A program made the position numbers and the translations under genes. A model generated the notes under the pieces. It searched no databases. It saw nothing but the letters and a program-made list of their open reading frames with translations, and had not been told where the DNA came from. Positions 31,959 to 41,097 of a stretch of DNA of 61,251 bases are shown here, piece after piece. Numbering within the stretch: the stretch's first letter is position 1; the number at the start of each line of letters is the position of its first letter. Source of the DNA: Intestinirhabdus alba (GTDB taxonomy: Bacteria; Pseudomonadota; Gammaproteobacteria; Enterobacterales; Enterobacteriaceae); assembly GCF_009711095.1 (NCBI RefSeq), contig NZ_WMJZ01000028.1, forward strand, positions 1 to 61,251, in the 5' to 3' direction.

Positions 31959-32288
31959 TCATACCCGCTCGCCGCGCGGCCGCGTGTACCAGGCGATGCC
32001 GCCGAGAATCAGACCAACCAGCCCCGAGACCAGAAAATCCAGCAGCGCATCAGGCCATATGCCGACGTTCGCCCCAAACTCCACGGCCAGACCGCTGACC
32101 TGCACCCCTTCCGTTTCGCCCCGGCTAATGGCCAGCACATAGCGCGCCATTGCCCACAAAAAGTAGCCACAAAAGGCATAAAATACCCATAGCGCCAGTT
32201 TGCCGCCCATGCTGCGGCTCGCTTTTTCTTCCATACGGGTAAAACATCGCTCCAGATCTACAATGAAACGGAAATAACAATATTGCAT
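31959..32288 (-). CDS. yedR: Inner-membrane protein YedR
   Basis: A roughly 109-residue protein with two predicted transmembrane segments (KLALWVFYAFCGYFLWAMARYVLAI; then LLDFLVSGLVGLILGGIAWY). It occupies the yedR position between yedJ and the porin. Function unknown. The start is uncertain: GTG 32309, ATG 32288 or ATG 32234 are possible and none has a strong ribosome site. Confidence 0.75.
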   Translation of the reverse strand: MQYCYFRFIVDLERCFTRMEEKASRSMGGKLALWVFYAFCGYFLWAMARYVLAISRGETEGVQVSGLAVEFGANVGIWPDALLDFLVSGLVGLILGGIAWYTRPRGERV

Positions 32289-32847
32289 TACTTTTGTGAT
32301 TACAATCACATTTTAGCGCCCAATGTTACTCCCCTGAACGGTTTTCCACCCTTTCAGAGCGGTAATTGATCCCGGGCAATTTTAACTTATTTTTATATTT
32401 TATTAATTAAAAAGTCGGAGAAACGGCTGCGCTTATTTCTGAAAAGCATCGTTACCCCGGCTTCATTACTATTTTTTCACCGACCGGACTCTCTGTGGAC
32501 TTTACCTTTTGGCTGCTATTTTTCGCCCGCCCACCGCCGGTATTCAAGCCCGTCAAACCAGGCTTTTTGTTATTTTATCCGCTTATTGCCGGCGTATTAA
32601 CAAACTATAAACAACGCCAATCAAAACCAGCAACTCATTGATAAAATTAAATAAAAACCATGAATACGTCTTGTATATACATACAGATTAAATTATAAAA
32701 ATCCTCATTGAAACAATTTGAAATATTTTAAATATATTTGTTACATATTTTCTCAAAATAAATTAAACCCGATACAATACTATCCGGTTGAGCCTTTCAG
32801 GATAGCTTCAATTATTCATAAAATTTATTATTACAAGGGAATTCATA
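32289..32847. promoter_or_regulatory. AT-rich porin upstream region with possible OmpR site
   Basis: A 560-bp non-coding and strongly AT-rich stretch before the porin gene. TTTGTTACATATTTT at about 32737-32751 resembles an OmpR half-site (GTTACATAT), and TTGAAACAATTTGAAA at about 32708 could be part of another. AT-rich porin promoters are often H-NS- and OmpR-controlled, as reported for Salmonella ompS1. The sites are read by eye and are tentative. Confidence 0.4.
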
Positions 32848-33987
32848 ATGAAAAGAAAAGTACTGGCCATACTTATTCCGGCATTATTCGTTGCCGGTGC
32901 GGCAAATGCGGCGGAGATCTACAACAAGAACGGTAATAAGCTGGATCTTTACGGTAAAGTTGACGCACGCCATCTCTTTTCCGACAACGCCGGCGACGAT
33001 GGTGACGCCACCTTCACCCGGTTAGGGTTTAAAGGTGAAACCCAGATCGGCGACCTGCTCACAGGGTACGGCCAGTGGGAATATGAGTTTAAAGGCAACA
33101 ACAGCGAAGCAAACGGAACCAAAGGCAACAAAACACGTTTGGCCTTCGCCGGCCTGAAGTTTGGCAACTACGGCTCGTTTGACTACGGCCGCAACTACGG
33201 CGTGGTGTACGACGTGGAGTCCTGGACCGATATGCTGCCCGTTTTCGGCGGCGACAGCTACACCCGTACCGACAACTTTATGGTTCAGCGTGCCAGCGGC
33301 GTGGCGACATGGCGTAGCGGTGATTTCTTCGGTCTGGTAGAGGGTCTGAACATCGCCCTGCAATACCAGGGAACCAATGAAGACTCTGACAGCCTGTTTG
33401 GTCAGGAAGGAACCAATAACGGCCACGGTCTGAAAAAGCAGAACGGCGACGGCTTCGGTATGTCCGCCACCTATGATTTTGGTATGGGTCTCAGCGCCGG
33501 TGCCGCCTTCGCCGCATCGGATCGCACCAACAAGCAGCAGTACGGCACCATCGCCGGCGGTGAGAATGCGGAAGTCTGGACCGTCGGTCTGAAGTATGAC
33601 GCCAATGATTTCTACCTGGCGGCCATGTATGCCGAAACCCGCAATATGACCCCCTTCGGCGACAGCGAAAGCTATTACGCCAATAAAACCCGCAACCTTG
33701 AGGTGACCGCCCAGTATCAGTTCGATTTCGGTCTGCGCCCGTCCCTGGGCTACGTGCAGTCAAGGGGGCGCGATTTAGCGGCCAATCTGCCCTCCTGGTA
33801 TAACCGGTATGACAGCCAGGATCTGGTGAAATATGTCTCCGTTGGGACTTACTACTACTTCAATAAAAACTTTTCCACCTACATCGATTATAAAATCAAC
33901 CTGCTTGATGAAGACGATAGCTTCTACAAAGCCGTCGGTATTTCTACCGATGACGTAGTCGGCATCGGCATGGTTTATCAGTTCTGA
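32848..33987 (+). CDS. General porin of the OmpC/OmpF family (OmpS1/YedS position)
   Basis: A 379-residue trimeric outer-membrane porin. The signal peptide is [21 protein letters not shown], the mature protein begins [21 protein letters not shown] and the last residue is Phe, as BAM substrates require. Sixteen-strand porin motifs are present ([25 protein letters not shown]). Loop 3 reads LPVFGGDS where OmpF and OmpC have PEFGGD, so the constriction-zone Glu is Val. Position after yedR corresponds to yedS/ompS1, but I cannot separate ompS1, ompN and ompC-type names by eye. Confidence 0.93.
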   Translation: MKRKVLAILIPALFVAGAANAAEIYNKNGNKLDLYGKVDARHLFSDNAGDDGDATFTRLGFKGETQIGDLLTGYGQWEYEFKGNNSEANGTKGNKTRLAFAGLKFGNYGSFDYGRNYGVVYDVESWTDMLPVFGGDSYTRTDNFMVQRASGVATWRSGDFFGLVEGLNIALQYQGTNEDSDSLFGQEGTNNGHGLKKQNGDGFGMSATYDFGMGLSAGAAFAASDRTNKQQYGTIAGGENAEVWTVGLKYDANDFYLAAMYAETRNMTPFGDSESYYANKTRNLEVTAQYQFDFGLRPSLGYVQSRGRDLAANLPSWYNRYDSQDLVKYVSVGTYYYFNKNFSTYIDYKINLLDEDDSFYKAVGISTDDVVGIGMVYQF

Positions 33988-34004
33988 TGCAATAGCGCGC
34001 TTTC

Positions 34005-34034
34005 CGGCCCGCCAGCGGCGGGCCGTTTTCTTTT
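34005..34034 (+). terminator. Rho-independent terminator of the porin gene
   Basis: CGGCCCGC, a 5-base loop and GCGGGCCG form a perfect 8-bp GC stem followed by TTTTCTTTT, 18 bp after the porin stop. Confidence 0.85.
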
Positions 34035-34666
34035 ATACCGCCAGCGTTATTCCATTCCGCAGGCGCGATCCGTGGCGATAGCGATTTCGCAGCGTCAGCA
34101 GGGGCTGCCCGACGTCGCAAAATAATCCCCCCGACTTAGAGGCTGGCCCACCAGCCGTTATTGGCACAGCCACTCTCTTCAGGCATCACCTGATCTCAAC
34201 TCTGAAGAAAGCAGGCGTCAGGGTAAATACATACTATTGGGCAAGTATAGAAAATTATCCTTCACCGGTTATGCATTTGCCCTGGCTTATCGCGTTGTAT
34301 ATATCATTATATAAACACCAGATATAACCAGTGAATCTGCCGCTTCATCTTATCGTTAGCGACGGAGTAAAAAGGCGGGATGTACAAAAGCTTCAGGCCT
34401 GTTTCCTCTTTGCCCCTTCACTTTTTCATCCTTAAATTTATTCGCGGCCGACGGTCTCCGGCGGCGGCTCGCCTTAGGGAATACCCGACAACGATAAGCA
34501 CCGTTTTTCTAAAATATCTACGCGCGTTGCACAGAATATTTGCACTACTTCATTCCACCCTTCGGGAAAAATATTATTTAGCCACGCTTAAAAAGCACTT
34601 AACCGAATAATTACGGTGAGGACAATTGTGCGGACAGATTGGGCTTCCCCTGACAGCATTAAATAT

Positions 34667-34681
34667 GTTACAAAATGTAAC
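34667..34681. promoter_or_regulatory. GTTAC-N5-GTAAC palindrome
   Basis: GTTACAAAATGTAAC is a perfect 5-bp inverted repeat in an AT-rich region about 150 bp upstream of the unknown gene at 34834. A second partial arm (ATAACAT) follows directly. It looks like an operator for a dimeric regulator; which one is unknown. Confidence 0.4.
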
Positions 34682-34833
34682 CATAACATCTTAAGTAAAA
34701 CCATAATCCATTAAAAATTAACAACAATAATGAAAAAGATTAAAAAACCGATCTTTATCAATAGGTTATAAAATGAGATTTTTCTTCTAAACTTACTAGT
34801 ATCCAACGTAATTTAACTTTTCCCTGGCCGCTT

Positions 34834-35196
34834 ATGAGTAAGGTAGCAATGATGGAATGGAAGGTAGTGGACACACTTATCAGCCCCTCGACCGGAGTTT
34901 CTTTTTCGTGCATATGCAATATAAAAAATCTCACCCTAACTCTTTGGTATCAGGCAGATATATTTTTGCCGCCGGGAAGCGTAATTGAGCCTTCTGATCG
35001 CGGCGTGCTGATCAATAAAAAATTGCATCCTATTACTGTTTATAACGTAACCAGATTTAATCGCCATTTATGGCAAACGCTGAACGATAATAATCATTGT
35101 CCCGGCAACGCAGAAATTAAGCCTGACTATTGTGACTATCCACAGCAATGCATGGTTGCCGCCTGCCCGTTTGGCCTGAGCAAAAAAAACTTTTAG
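34834..35196 (+). CDS. Unknown 120-residue protein
   Basis: Not recognised. The product starts MSKVAMMEWKVVDTLISPST, has a beta-rich look and a cysteine-containing C-terminus (HCPGNAEIKPDYCDYPQQC, then AACPFGL). There is no signal peptide or membrane segment. Internal ATGs at 34849 and 34852 are alternative starts. The upstream 150 bp are much more AT-rich than the backbone, suggesting acquired or H-NS-bound DNA. It lies alone between the porin and serU. The coding call rests on the continuous frame and non-random composition. Confidence 0.6.
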   Translation: MSKVAMMEWKVVDTLISPSTGVSFSCICNIKNLTLTLWYQADIFLPPGSVIEPSDRGVLINKKLHPITVYNVTRFNRHLWQTLNDNNHCPGNAEIKPDYCDYPQQCMVAACPFGLSKKNF

Positions 35197-35549
35197 CTTT
35201 TCAGCTCATCCGATCCATCACACCAGTATATTCAGCAGGGATACCGCCCGGCCTGAACGCGCTTAGCGGGCGGCTATACCACTGGCATTCAGCGAAGCCG
35301 TAAAGCGCTTCCATCCCCTGCCCGGCTTCACATCTTTAGTGCTCATCCCGCACGCGGTTCGCTATGTGTAACACGATCGACTAAGTTGTTGCGAAGAGTG
35401 TGAAGCTGGCAGATTAAAAGTGGATGCCCGGCGGAGAGCAACATGGTAAAAATGTCAGCGTCAGAAATGAGAAAGAGAAGCTTTAATGTCGGGATTTATG
35501 CAGGGCAAAATCAAGAATTGTTGATAACTGATTAAGTTTGCTAAATGGT
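35197..35549. other. Intergenic region before serU
   Basis: 353 bp without a gene. A stem CCGCCCG / CGGGCGG at 35244-35273, lacking a T-tract, lies about 50 bp after the unknown gene and may end its transcript. Nothing else stands out. Confidence 0.35.
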
Positions 35550-35639
35550 TGGCGGAGAGAGGGGGATTTGAACCCCCGGTAGAGTTGCCCCTACTCCGGT
35601 TTTCGAGACCGGTCCGTTCAGCCGCTCCGGCATCTCTCC
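35550..35639 (-). tRNA. serU: tRNA-Ser(CGA)
   Basis: Minus-strand sequence starts GGAGAGATGCCGGAGCGGC, has anticodon CGA in CGGTCTCGAAAACCG, a long variable arm (GAGTAGGGGCAACTCTAC), the T-arm GGGGGTTCAAATCCCC and an encoded CCA. It matches E. coli serU and keeps its place upstream of mtfA. Confidence 0.97.
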
Positions 35640-35732
35640 GTTTTGATGGTTGCCATGATGCCAGGTTATTTGGCATTTTAACAGACCCCGACCCCGTAAT
35701 TTTGTTCAAGTGGCGAGTTTGCGAGCAAAACG

Positions 35733-36524
35733 ATGATAAAGTGGCCCTGGAAAACTGACAGTACCGCACAAAAAGAAGCCTGGCCGTGGGAGGAGGCGCT
35801 GTCCATCCCCCTTCTGGTTACCTTATCCGCCCAGGAGCAAGACAGGCTAACCGCGCTGGCGGAACGTTTTTTGCGGCAAAAAAGGCTGGTTGCGCTTCAG
35901 GGCTTTGAGTTGACTGCGCTGAGCAGCGCGCGCATTGCGCTGCTCTTTTGCCTGCCGGTGCTGGAGCTGGGCATTGAGTGGCTGGACGGCTTTCACGAAG
36001 TGCTGATCTATCCTGCCCCCTTCGTGGTCGATGACGAATGGGAAGACGACATTGGCCTGGTACACAATCAGCGCGTAGTTCAGTCAGGGCAAAGCTGGCA
36101 GCAGGGGCCGATTATTTTAAACTGGCTGGATATCCAGGACTCCTTCGACGCCTCCGGCTTCAATCTGATCGTTCATGAAGTCGCCCACAAGCTGGACATG
36201 CGCAACGGCGACCGCGCCAGCGGCATTCCGCCGATCCCGCTGCGCGAGGTCACCAGTTGGGAACACGATTTACATGCGGCGATGAATAATATTCAGGATG
36301 AAATCGACCTGGTCGGCGAGACCGCCACCAGCATTGACGCCTACGCCGCAAGCGATCCGGCGGAGTGCTTCGCGGTGCTGTCAGAATATTTTTTCAGCGC
36401 GCCCGAGCTGTTCGCACCGCGTTTTCCGGCGCTATGGCAGCGTTTCTGCCAGTTTTATCGCCAGGACCCGCTGCGGCGTCTGCGCGATGACCGCGACGAG
36501 GAACATCAGACGCCGGTTCATTAA
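35733..36524 (+). CDS. mtfA: Mlc titration factor A (MtfA)
   Basis: A 263-residue zinc peptidase that binds the glucose repressor Mlc and so derepresses ptsG. The metalloprotease motif HEVAHKLD is at about residue 149, with the further Glu ligand probably in [14 protein letters not shown] (about 210). Length and position between serU and asnT match E. coli (formerly yeeI). Confidence 0.96.
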   Translation: MIKWPWKTDSTAQKEAWPWEEALSIPLLVTLSAQEQDRLTALAERFLRQKRLVALQGFELTALSSARIALLFCLPVLELGIEWLDGFHEVLIYPAPFVVDDEWEDDIGLVHNQRVVQSGQSWQQGPIILNWLDIQDSFDASGFNLIVHEVAHKLDMRNGDRASGIPPIPLREVTSWEHDLHAAMNNIQDEIDLVGETATSIDAYAASDPAECFAVLSEYFFSAPELFAPRFPALWQRFCQFYRQDPLRRLRDDRDEEHQTPVH

Positions 36525-36624
36525 ATTTCGCCTCTGGGGATTAATTAACCAGTTGAAATAGTATATTAATTTTAATATTGACACGCCGGAACGAGGTCAG
36601 TAACATGCGCTTCGTTCTCACAAT

Positions 36625-36700
36625 TCCTCTGTAGTTCAGTCGGTAGAACGGCGGACTGTTAATCCGTATGTCACTGGTTCGAGTCCAGTCAGAGGAGCCA
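36625..36700 (+). tRNA. asnT: tRNA-Asn(GTT), asnT position
   Basis: A 76-nt tRNA with TCCTCTGTAGTTCAGTCGG start, anticodon GTT in GACTGTTAATCC, T-arm CTGGTTCGAGTCCAG and encoded CCA. It directly follows mtfA, the asnT position in E. coli, a classic island insertion site. Confidence 0.97.
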
Positions 36701-36857
36701 AATTCTTGTTTCTGTGCGTCTCAGCATGTCTCAATATTTGATTCAAAGAGTTAGCGCAGAAACCCTTCCTAAGGCATAGCTGTTTATCTCTCCGCATCGG
36801 AAAAACCTGGTGGTCTGTTTTGGGATCATTTCAGTTCGCTAATGGAGTGACCACCAT

Positions 36858-36974
36858 ATGTCCCTGTCCGACGCGAAAATCCGCAGTATCAGGCCTTCTG
36901 ATAAACCCTTTAAACTGATCGATTCTCAGGGTCTGTATCTGCCTGTCAATCCGGGCACTGCACGCGCCTGGTAG
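36858..36974 (+). pseudogene. Integrase N-terminal remnant
   Basis: 38 codons, MSLSDAKIRSIRPSDKPFKL then IDSQGLYLPVN, match the first residues of P4-type integrases (compare MALTDTAIRKIKPTDKSYKL at 39757). A TAG follows TARAW and no catalytic domain is found downstream. It lies 158 bp after asnT, the expected place for the integrase of an asnT-inserted element. Confidence 0.75.
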
Positions 36975-37010
36975 GTAAAAGGGGCGCTCCGGCTCAGGGC
37001 GCGTCAGTGT

Positions 37011-37313
37011 TTACAGTTCAAATCCGTAGTGAGATCCATCAGGTAGTTCAACATCAAGGCGTAGCTTACCGCCGGTCGCTTCAACGTAGCGTTTGAGCGT
37101 GGAAAGCTTCAGGTCGCGCCCGGGTTTTTCCATTCCTGCGACGGTAGGTTGCCTGATACCCAGTGTCTGCGCCATTTCGACCTGCGTTTTCTGCACCTTC
37201 TCACGCAGTTCGGCAAGGTGAATGTTGAGCAGGATGTCCGTGGCCATCACCTGAGCTTCGGCCACGACTTCAGGTTTTTCATCCGCAATAAGCTGTTCCA
37301 GCGTTCTGCCCAT
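37011..37313 (-). CDS. HigA-type antitoxin (Xre helix-turn-helix)
   Basis: A 100-residue protein with a helix-turn-helix at about residues 40-75 (TQVEMAQTLGIRQPTVAGME) and a C-terminal LRLDVELPDGSHYGFEL. Antitoxins of the HigA2 family have this form and lie downstream of a RelE/HigB-like toxin gene. Here the toxin gene just upstream is broken. The antitoxin may persist as a repressor. The ATG at 37313 lies five bases after the old toxin stop. Confidence 0.8.
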   Translation of the reverse strand: MGRTLEQLIADEKPEVVAEAQVMATDILLNIHLAELREKVQKTQVEMAQTLGIRQPTVAGMEKPGRDLKLSTLKRYVEATGGKLRLDVELPDGSHYGFEL

Positions 37314-37317
37314 CGCG

Positions 37318-37646
37318 CTACTCCTTCTCTTTTAATGTGTTCAGCCAGTTCGTGAATTCCCGGTCAGCAACAGGGAGCATCTCATCGTAAAAACGTCTTT
37401 CATTTCCGGCACAAAGCACAACACCGGTACGGGTCGGATCAAAGGCGAAAAACGCCCGTATCGGATCGACCCGGCTCTGAATACGCAGCTCTTTCATGTT
37501 GCTGTAGCGGGAGTATCTGATGGTCTGGACAACCCCGGCCCCTTTTCCCGCAGGACCAACAGTGCAGCAAGCACGCTGGCCCGCTCGGTATCATTGAGCG
37601 AGGAAAACCAGCGACCAAACGTATCTGTTGTTTTAATCGTCCACCT
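37318..37646 (-). pseudogene. Broken HigB/RelE-type toxin gene
   Basis: Minus-strand translation gives WTIKTTDTFGRWFSSLND then ERASVLAALLVLREKGPGLSRP in one frame. It resumes as RYSRYSNMKELRIQSR then DPIRAFFAFDPTRTGVVLCAG and RRFYDEMLPVADREF in another. Together they form a typical HigB-like toxin of about 110 residues. The frames join at CCATCAGA, as if about 13 bp between two CCA copies were deleted. The expected ATG before Trp reads AGG. Both changes should inactivate the toxin. Confidence 0.78.
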
Positions 37647-38060
37647 GGGACCTCCCGATAAATATAGGTTATAAGCTATATAGCGGTAAAGCGATAAAGG
37701 TGATGGTAAAGCATTGGAATGAGGGATTCATGCGTTGCTACTGCAAAGTTGAAGGCGCATTCGGGTGTTTCAGTGAATAACATGCAAGGCATTCACCGTT
37801 TTACGACCTGTACCGAAAAACCAGTTCAGGTATTGGTGAAGAGTGACCTTAGCTGCAACGCAATCCGATATTTTCAAAGGTATTGTCGGTAACGGAACGA
37901 CCAGCCTGAAATCAGGCCGCTTCTTGCAGGTCATGAAGCGTAATGGCAGCCCGGAGGGCCGTTCGTTGCAGAGAGAAGATAATGAGAATGTTGCCGGTGC
38001 AGAAAGAGAAAACTGTTTTTACCTGAAAAACTTTTCCCGTTGATTTGATTAAATGCTGAG
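37647..38060. other. Non-coding part of the decayed element
   Basis: 414 bp. The toxin-antitoxin promoter should lie near 37660-37690 (AT-rich, TATATAGCGGTAAAG). A 66-codon open frame at 37843-38043 shows no family features. Otherwise nothing recognisable. Confidence 0.35.
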
Positions 38061-38180
38061 TTATCGCACATCCCTGACGTTCTCTCGCTCTCCCGCCTGA
38101 CGCGAAAAAGCTGACAGTGAAGTGCCACGTTTTTTCAGCCCGGCGATAATGTCAGCGGGGTGCCAGTCCGGTTGCATCAT
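38061..38180 (-). pseudogene. Truncated Ner-like DNA-binding protein
   Basis: Encodes MMQPDWHPADIIAGLKKRG then TSLSAFSRQAG, nearly the same as the N-terminus of the Ner/Nlp-like protein at 41894. It then ends after GERENVRDVR instead of continuing through the DNA-binding domain. It is a 3'-truncated copy of the same regulator type. Confidence 0.65.
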
Positions 38181-38463
38181 GCGGCCACCTCGTCGATAAA
38201 CTTCACGCCGTCGGCGGTGCGGGGCTGTGAGTTCGGCAGCAAAGTACCAGACCAGTTCACACATTAATCCGGTCAGCGTTCGTTCCATTTTCGGCGGCAA
38301 CGCTCGTCCCGTTAGAAGTTGCGCCAGCGTAAGCGAATGGTCGCAAAGTAATTCGGAATCAGATTCAAAACGGAGAGGATTTAAGGAGAGAATACCGTCA
38401 GTATCCAGCCAGCAGGCGAGCTGTTACTATTTCGCGTACCAGACAAATTCCCCTGGAGAAATC

Positions 38464-39021
38464 ATGAAATATCAGCAGACGCTGCAGAAATTTCTGTCAG
38501 ACGATCCGCTAAGGATGGAGGCCCTTAAGGCCCTTCGGGCATTAACGTTCAGCGACGGCTGGATCGGTGCCGGGTTTGTACGGGACGCGGTATGGGATCG
38601 CCTGCACGGCTACGGGCAAAGAGCCATTACTGGCGATGTTGACGTGGTCTGGTACGACTCTGAGCGCGGGAACCCGGCCTGCGACAACGATCTGGAAGAG
38701 AGGCTTAGCCAACAGCATCCGGCGTTTGACTGGTCAGTGAAGAATCAGGCCAGAATGCATCAGCGTAACGGACACGCACCCTATCTCTCTACGGAAAACG
38801 CCCTGCGATACTGGCCCGAAACCGCCACCGCTGTGGCGGTCCGTCTGGGAGATACGCACTCTGTCGAGGTTATTGCGCCCTATGGGCTTGAGGATCTGTT
38901 TGAACTACGTTTGCGCCCGACGCCTCTGTTTGGGGAGGACAAATGGCCTGTTTTCCGGCAGCGTGTCACCGCAAAGCGGTGGTTGGAACGTTATCCCGGG
39001 CTGCAGCTTATTACGCGATAG
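38464..39021 (+). CDS. Nucleotidyltransferase-like protein (DUF925 family)
   Basis: A 185-residue soluble protein. WIGAGFVRDAVWDRLHG and AITGDVDVVWYD look like the G-x-x-RD and D-x-D motifs of the nucleotidyltransferase fold; the family is annotated DUF925/NTP_transf_6. The C-terminus FGEDKWPVFRQRVTAKRWLERYPGL is also typical. The start at 38464 has GGAG at good spacing. Substrate unknown. It is the only apparently intact enzyme gene in the decayed element. Confidence 0.75.
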   Translation: MKYQQTLQKFLSDDPLRMEALKALRALTFSDGWIGAGFVRDAVWDRLHGYGQRAITGDVDVVWYDSERGNPACDNDLEERLSQQHPAFDWSVKNQARMHQRNGHAPYLSTENALRYWPETATAVAVRLGDTHSVEVIAPYGLEDLFELRLRPTPLFGEDKWPVFRQRVTAKRWLERYPGLQLITR

Positions 39022-39515
39022 CCTTTCTGACGCCAGTTTCTGGCGCTCATCCGGCACGGCAATCTTAACGCCTGAACGGCTTCCCGCCCTCTGTTTGCAC
39101 TGCTGATGACCGCGCGTGGCCATCCAGCGAGGGAAAAGCGAAGCTAATCTGGTAATCCCCGACCATTACCACCGACGCCTATCGAAAGCCCGGCGTTGTA
39201 CAATGCAATAACCGCCACACATAGTTGCGCTGGAGCTACCCGCGCTTCATTCCGGGCCAGACGGTGTTAGCCTCAAACAGATGCCGGGTATCCGGACGGA
39301 TCGTTGCCTCCCCCTCCTGCTGGCCGTCCGGCGCTGTTAACCGCCGCCGCGCCTGCCCCACGGCAGGCAGAAACGCCCCAGAATGGGGCGGATCCGGCCG
39401 CCTGACGACGGAAAGTTCGCCGCGCTGCTGAATTTGTCGGCAAACGATCGTCAGAGCGCATTCAGGCTTTGACAAGGGCGACGGGCACCGTTATTATGCG
39501 CCCCGTTCACACGAT
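39022..39515. other. Intergenic region before the second tRNA-Asn
   Basis: 494 bp with no convincing gene. Short open frames on both strands overlap one another and lack ribosome sites. The last 40 bp should hold the tRNA promoter (TTGACAAGG, then TATTATGCG). Confidence 0.4.
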
Positions 39516-39591
39516 TCCTCTGTAGTTCAGTCGGTAGAACGGCGGACTGTTAATCCGTATGTCACTGGTTCGAGTCCAGTCAGAGGAGCCA
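39516..39591 (+). tRNA. tRNA-Asn(GTT), second copy
   Basis: Identical to the 76-nt tRNA-Asn at 36625. The promoter region just upstream differs from that of the first copy. Its 3' end is the left attachment site of the 9.8-kb element that follows. Confidence 0.97.
39575..39591 (+). other. attL core (tRNA-Asn 3' end)
   Basis: The last 17 bases of the tRNA gene (TCCAGTCAGAGGAGCCA) recur as an isolated direct repeat at 49375-49391, marking the ends of the integrated element. Confidence 0.85.
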
Positions 39592-39702
39592 AATTTTAGT
39601 CTTTAGATGTCTCTATGAGTCTCAGGACGTTTAAAAAACAAGAACTTATCTTTACCCGGTTGTCCCAATAGGGATTGCCGGGTTTCTTGACATCCATAGT
39701 TT

Positions 39703-39723
39703 TTGGGGGCTTAATCGGGGGCC
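39703..39723 (+). repeat. Left copy of 21-bp subterminal direct repeat
   Basis: TTGGGGGCTTAATCGGGGGCC recurs with few changes at 49295-49315, about 75 bp inside attR. Such internal repeats near both ends are candidate arm-type integrase binding sites. Confidence 0.5.
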
Positions 39724-39756
39724 TCACGGTTCGTTGAGAAAATGGAGCCCCCACCG

Positions 39757-41019
39757 ATGGCATTAACCGATACCGCTATCCGCAAGATCAAACCCACCGA
39801 TAAATCCTACAAGCTTACTGACAGTTCAGGACTCTACCTGCTGATCAAACCCAACGGCTCAAAGCTCTGGTACATGAAGTACCGCATCGACGGCAAAGAG
39901 AAAAAGCTGGCCTTTGGCCCCTACCCGGATGTCACTCTGTTTAAGGCGCGTCAGCTACGCGATGCCGCACGCGCCAGAGTCCGTGAAGGGGCCGACCCTG
40001 CCGCGGATAAGAAGATCGCCCAGCAAAAAAAGAAAAACGGGCATACCTTCCGCCAGATCGCCATGAACTGGCACGCCGATCACCGGCGCTGGTCTGCGCA
40101 TTATGCCGCGACTATCCAGCGCAGGCTGGAAATGTATGTTTTCCCGGATATCGGGGACAAATTCATCAACCAGATCGTCACGGAAGATTTGCTGTTTACC
40201 TTGCGCAAGGTGGAAAGCAAAGGCTTTCTGGAGATCACCGCCCGGCTGAAAAATTACGTCACCGAGATCATGCGCTATGCGGTGAAAAAACAGTTAATCA
40301 AATCAAACCCGGCGCTGGATCTGGACGGCGAGTTCACACCGCCGGAGACGCAGCATTACCCGGCCCTGCCCCTTGAGAAGCTGCCTGAACTGTTATCCCG
40401 GACGGATAGCTACCCCGGCAGGCTGCTGACACGCTATGCCCTTAAATTATCGCTGCTGTTTTTCGTGCGCTCCAGCGAACTGCGCTTTGCCCGCTGGAGT
40501 GAAATCGACTGGCAGCAGAAGTTATGGGTAATCCCGGAAGAACGGGAGCAGATCGAGAACGTCAAATTTTCTCATCGCGGTACAAAAATGAAAACACAGC
40601 ACATCGTTCCGCTGTCCGATCAGGCTATTGCTGTCTTAAAGCAAATTGAAGCGCTCTCTGGTCATCTGACGTTTATCTTCCCCGGCGAATACGATCAGGA
40701 TAAATGTATGAGCGACAATACCATTAACAAAGCGTTACGCGTGATGGGCTACGACACCAAAAAAGACATCTGCGGTCACGGCTTCCGGGCAATGGCGTGT
40801 AGTGCGCTGAGTGAGTCAGGGCTGTGGAGTAAAGAAGCCATTGAAAAGCAAATGAGCCATCAGGAAAGAAACAGCGTGCGTGCGGCCTATATTCATAAGG
40901 CCGAGTATCTGGAAGAGCGGATCGCGATGATGCAGTGGTGGGCGGATTATCTTGATGCGAATATCGACAGGTATATTTCCCCTTATCAGTACGCCGCGCC
41001 TCTGAAAAACGTATCGTAA
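39757..41019 (+). CDS. P4-type tyrosine integrase
   Basis: A 420-residue site-specific recombinase. The N-terminal DUF4102-type arm-binding domain (MALTDTAIRKIKPTDKSYKL) is followed by a core-binding domain (about 100-190). The catalytic domain has Arg in FVRSSELRFARW (about 245), His-x-x-Arg in GHGFRAMA (about 345), His in MSHQERNSVRAAYIH and the nucleophile Tyr in AYIH (about 380). It should integrate and excise the element at the tRNA-Asn. The ATG at 39757 was chosen by family similarity. Confidence 0.95.
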   Translation: MALTDTAIRKIKPTDKSYKLTDSSGLYLLIKPNGSKLWYMKYRIDGKEKKLAFGPYPDVTLFKARQLRDAARARVREGADPAADKKIAQQKKKNGHTFRQIAMNWHADHRRWSAHYAATIQRRLEMYVFPDIGDKFINQIVTEDLLFTLRKVESKGFLEITARLKNYVTEIMRYAVKKQLIKSNPALDLDGEFTPPETQHYPALPLEKLPELLSRTDSYPGRLLTRYALKLSLLFFVRSSELRFARWSEIDWQQKLWVIPEEREQIENVKFSHRGTKMKTQHIVPLSDQAIAVLKQIEALSGHLTFIFPGEYDQDKCMSDNTINKALRVMGYDTKKDICGHGFRAMACSALSESGLWSKEAIEKQMSHQERNSVRAAYIHKAEYLEERIAMMQWWADYLDANIDRYISPYQYAAPLKNVS

Positions 41020-41097
41020 TAAAAACACAGCGCTTTAATTTTCCGTTATTAACGGAAAGCCAGCCCTTTGCCCCTGTTCAGGGGCAAAATCATAAAT

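Larger units (their letters stand above)
33988..34833. other. Gene-poor AT-rich region after the porin
   Basis: 846 bp without a convincing gene. It holds the porin terminator, a 76-codon open frame at 34380-34610 that lacks a ribosome site and family features, and the GTTAC palindrome near 34667. In E. coli several genes (hchA to yodB) lie in the corresponding interval; none is seen here. Confidence 0.5.
36701..39515. mobile_element. Decayed integrative element between two tRNA-Asn genes
   Basis: The 2.8 kb between two identical tRNA-Asn genes begins with an integrase stub. It also holds a toxin-antitoxin pair with a broken toxin, a truncated Ner-like regulator and a nucleotidyltransferase-like gene. 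The sequence just after this tRNA (GTCTCAGCATGTCTCAATA) resembles that after the next one (GTCTCTATGAGTCTCAGG), consistent with related elements. The boundaries are inferred from the tRNA genes. Confidence 0.6.

Noticed and set aside
34380..34610. 76-codon open frame after the porin
   Set aside because: No ribosome binding site, no recognisable family and unconvincing composition.
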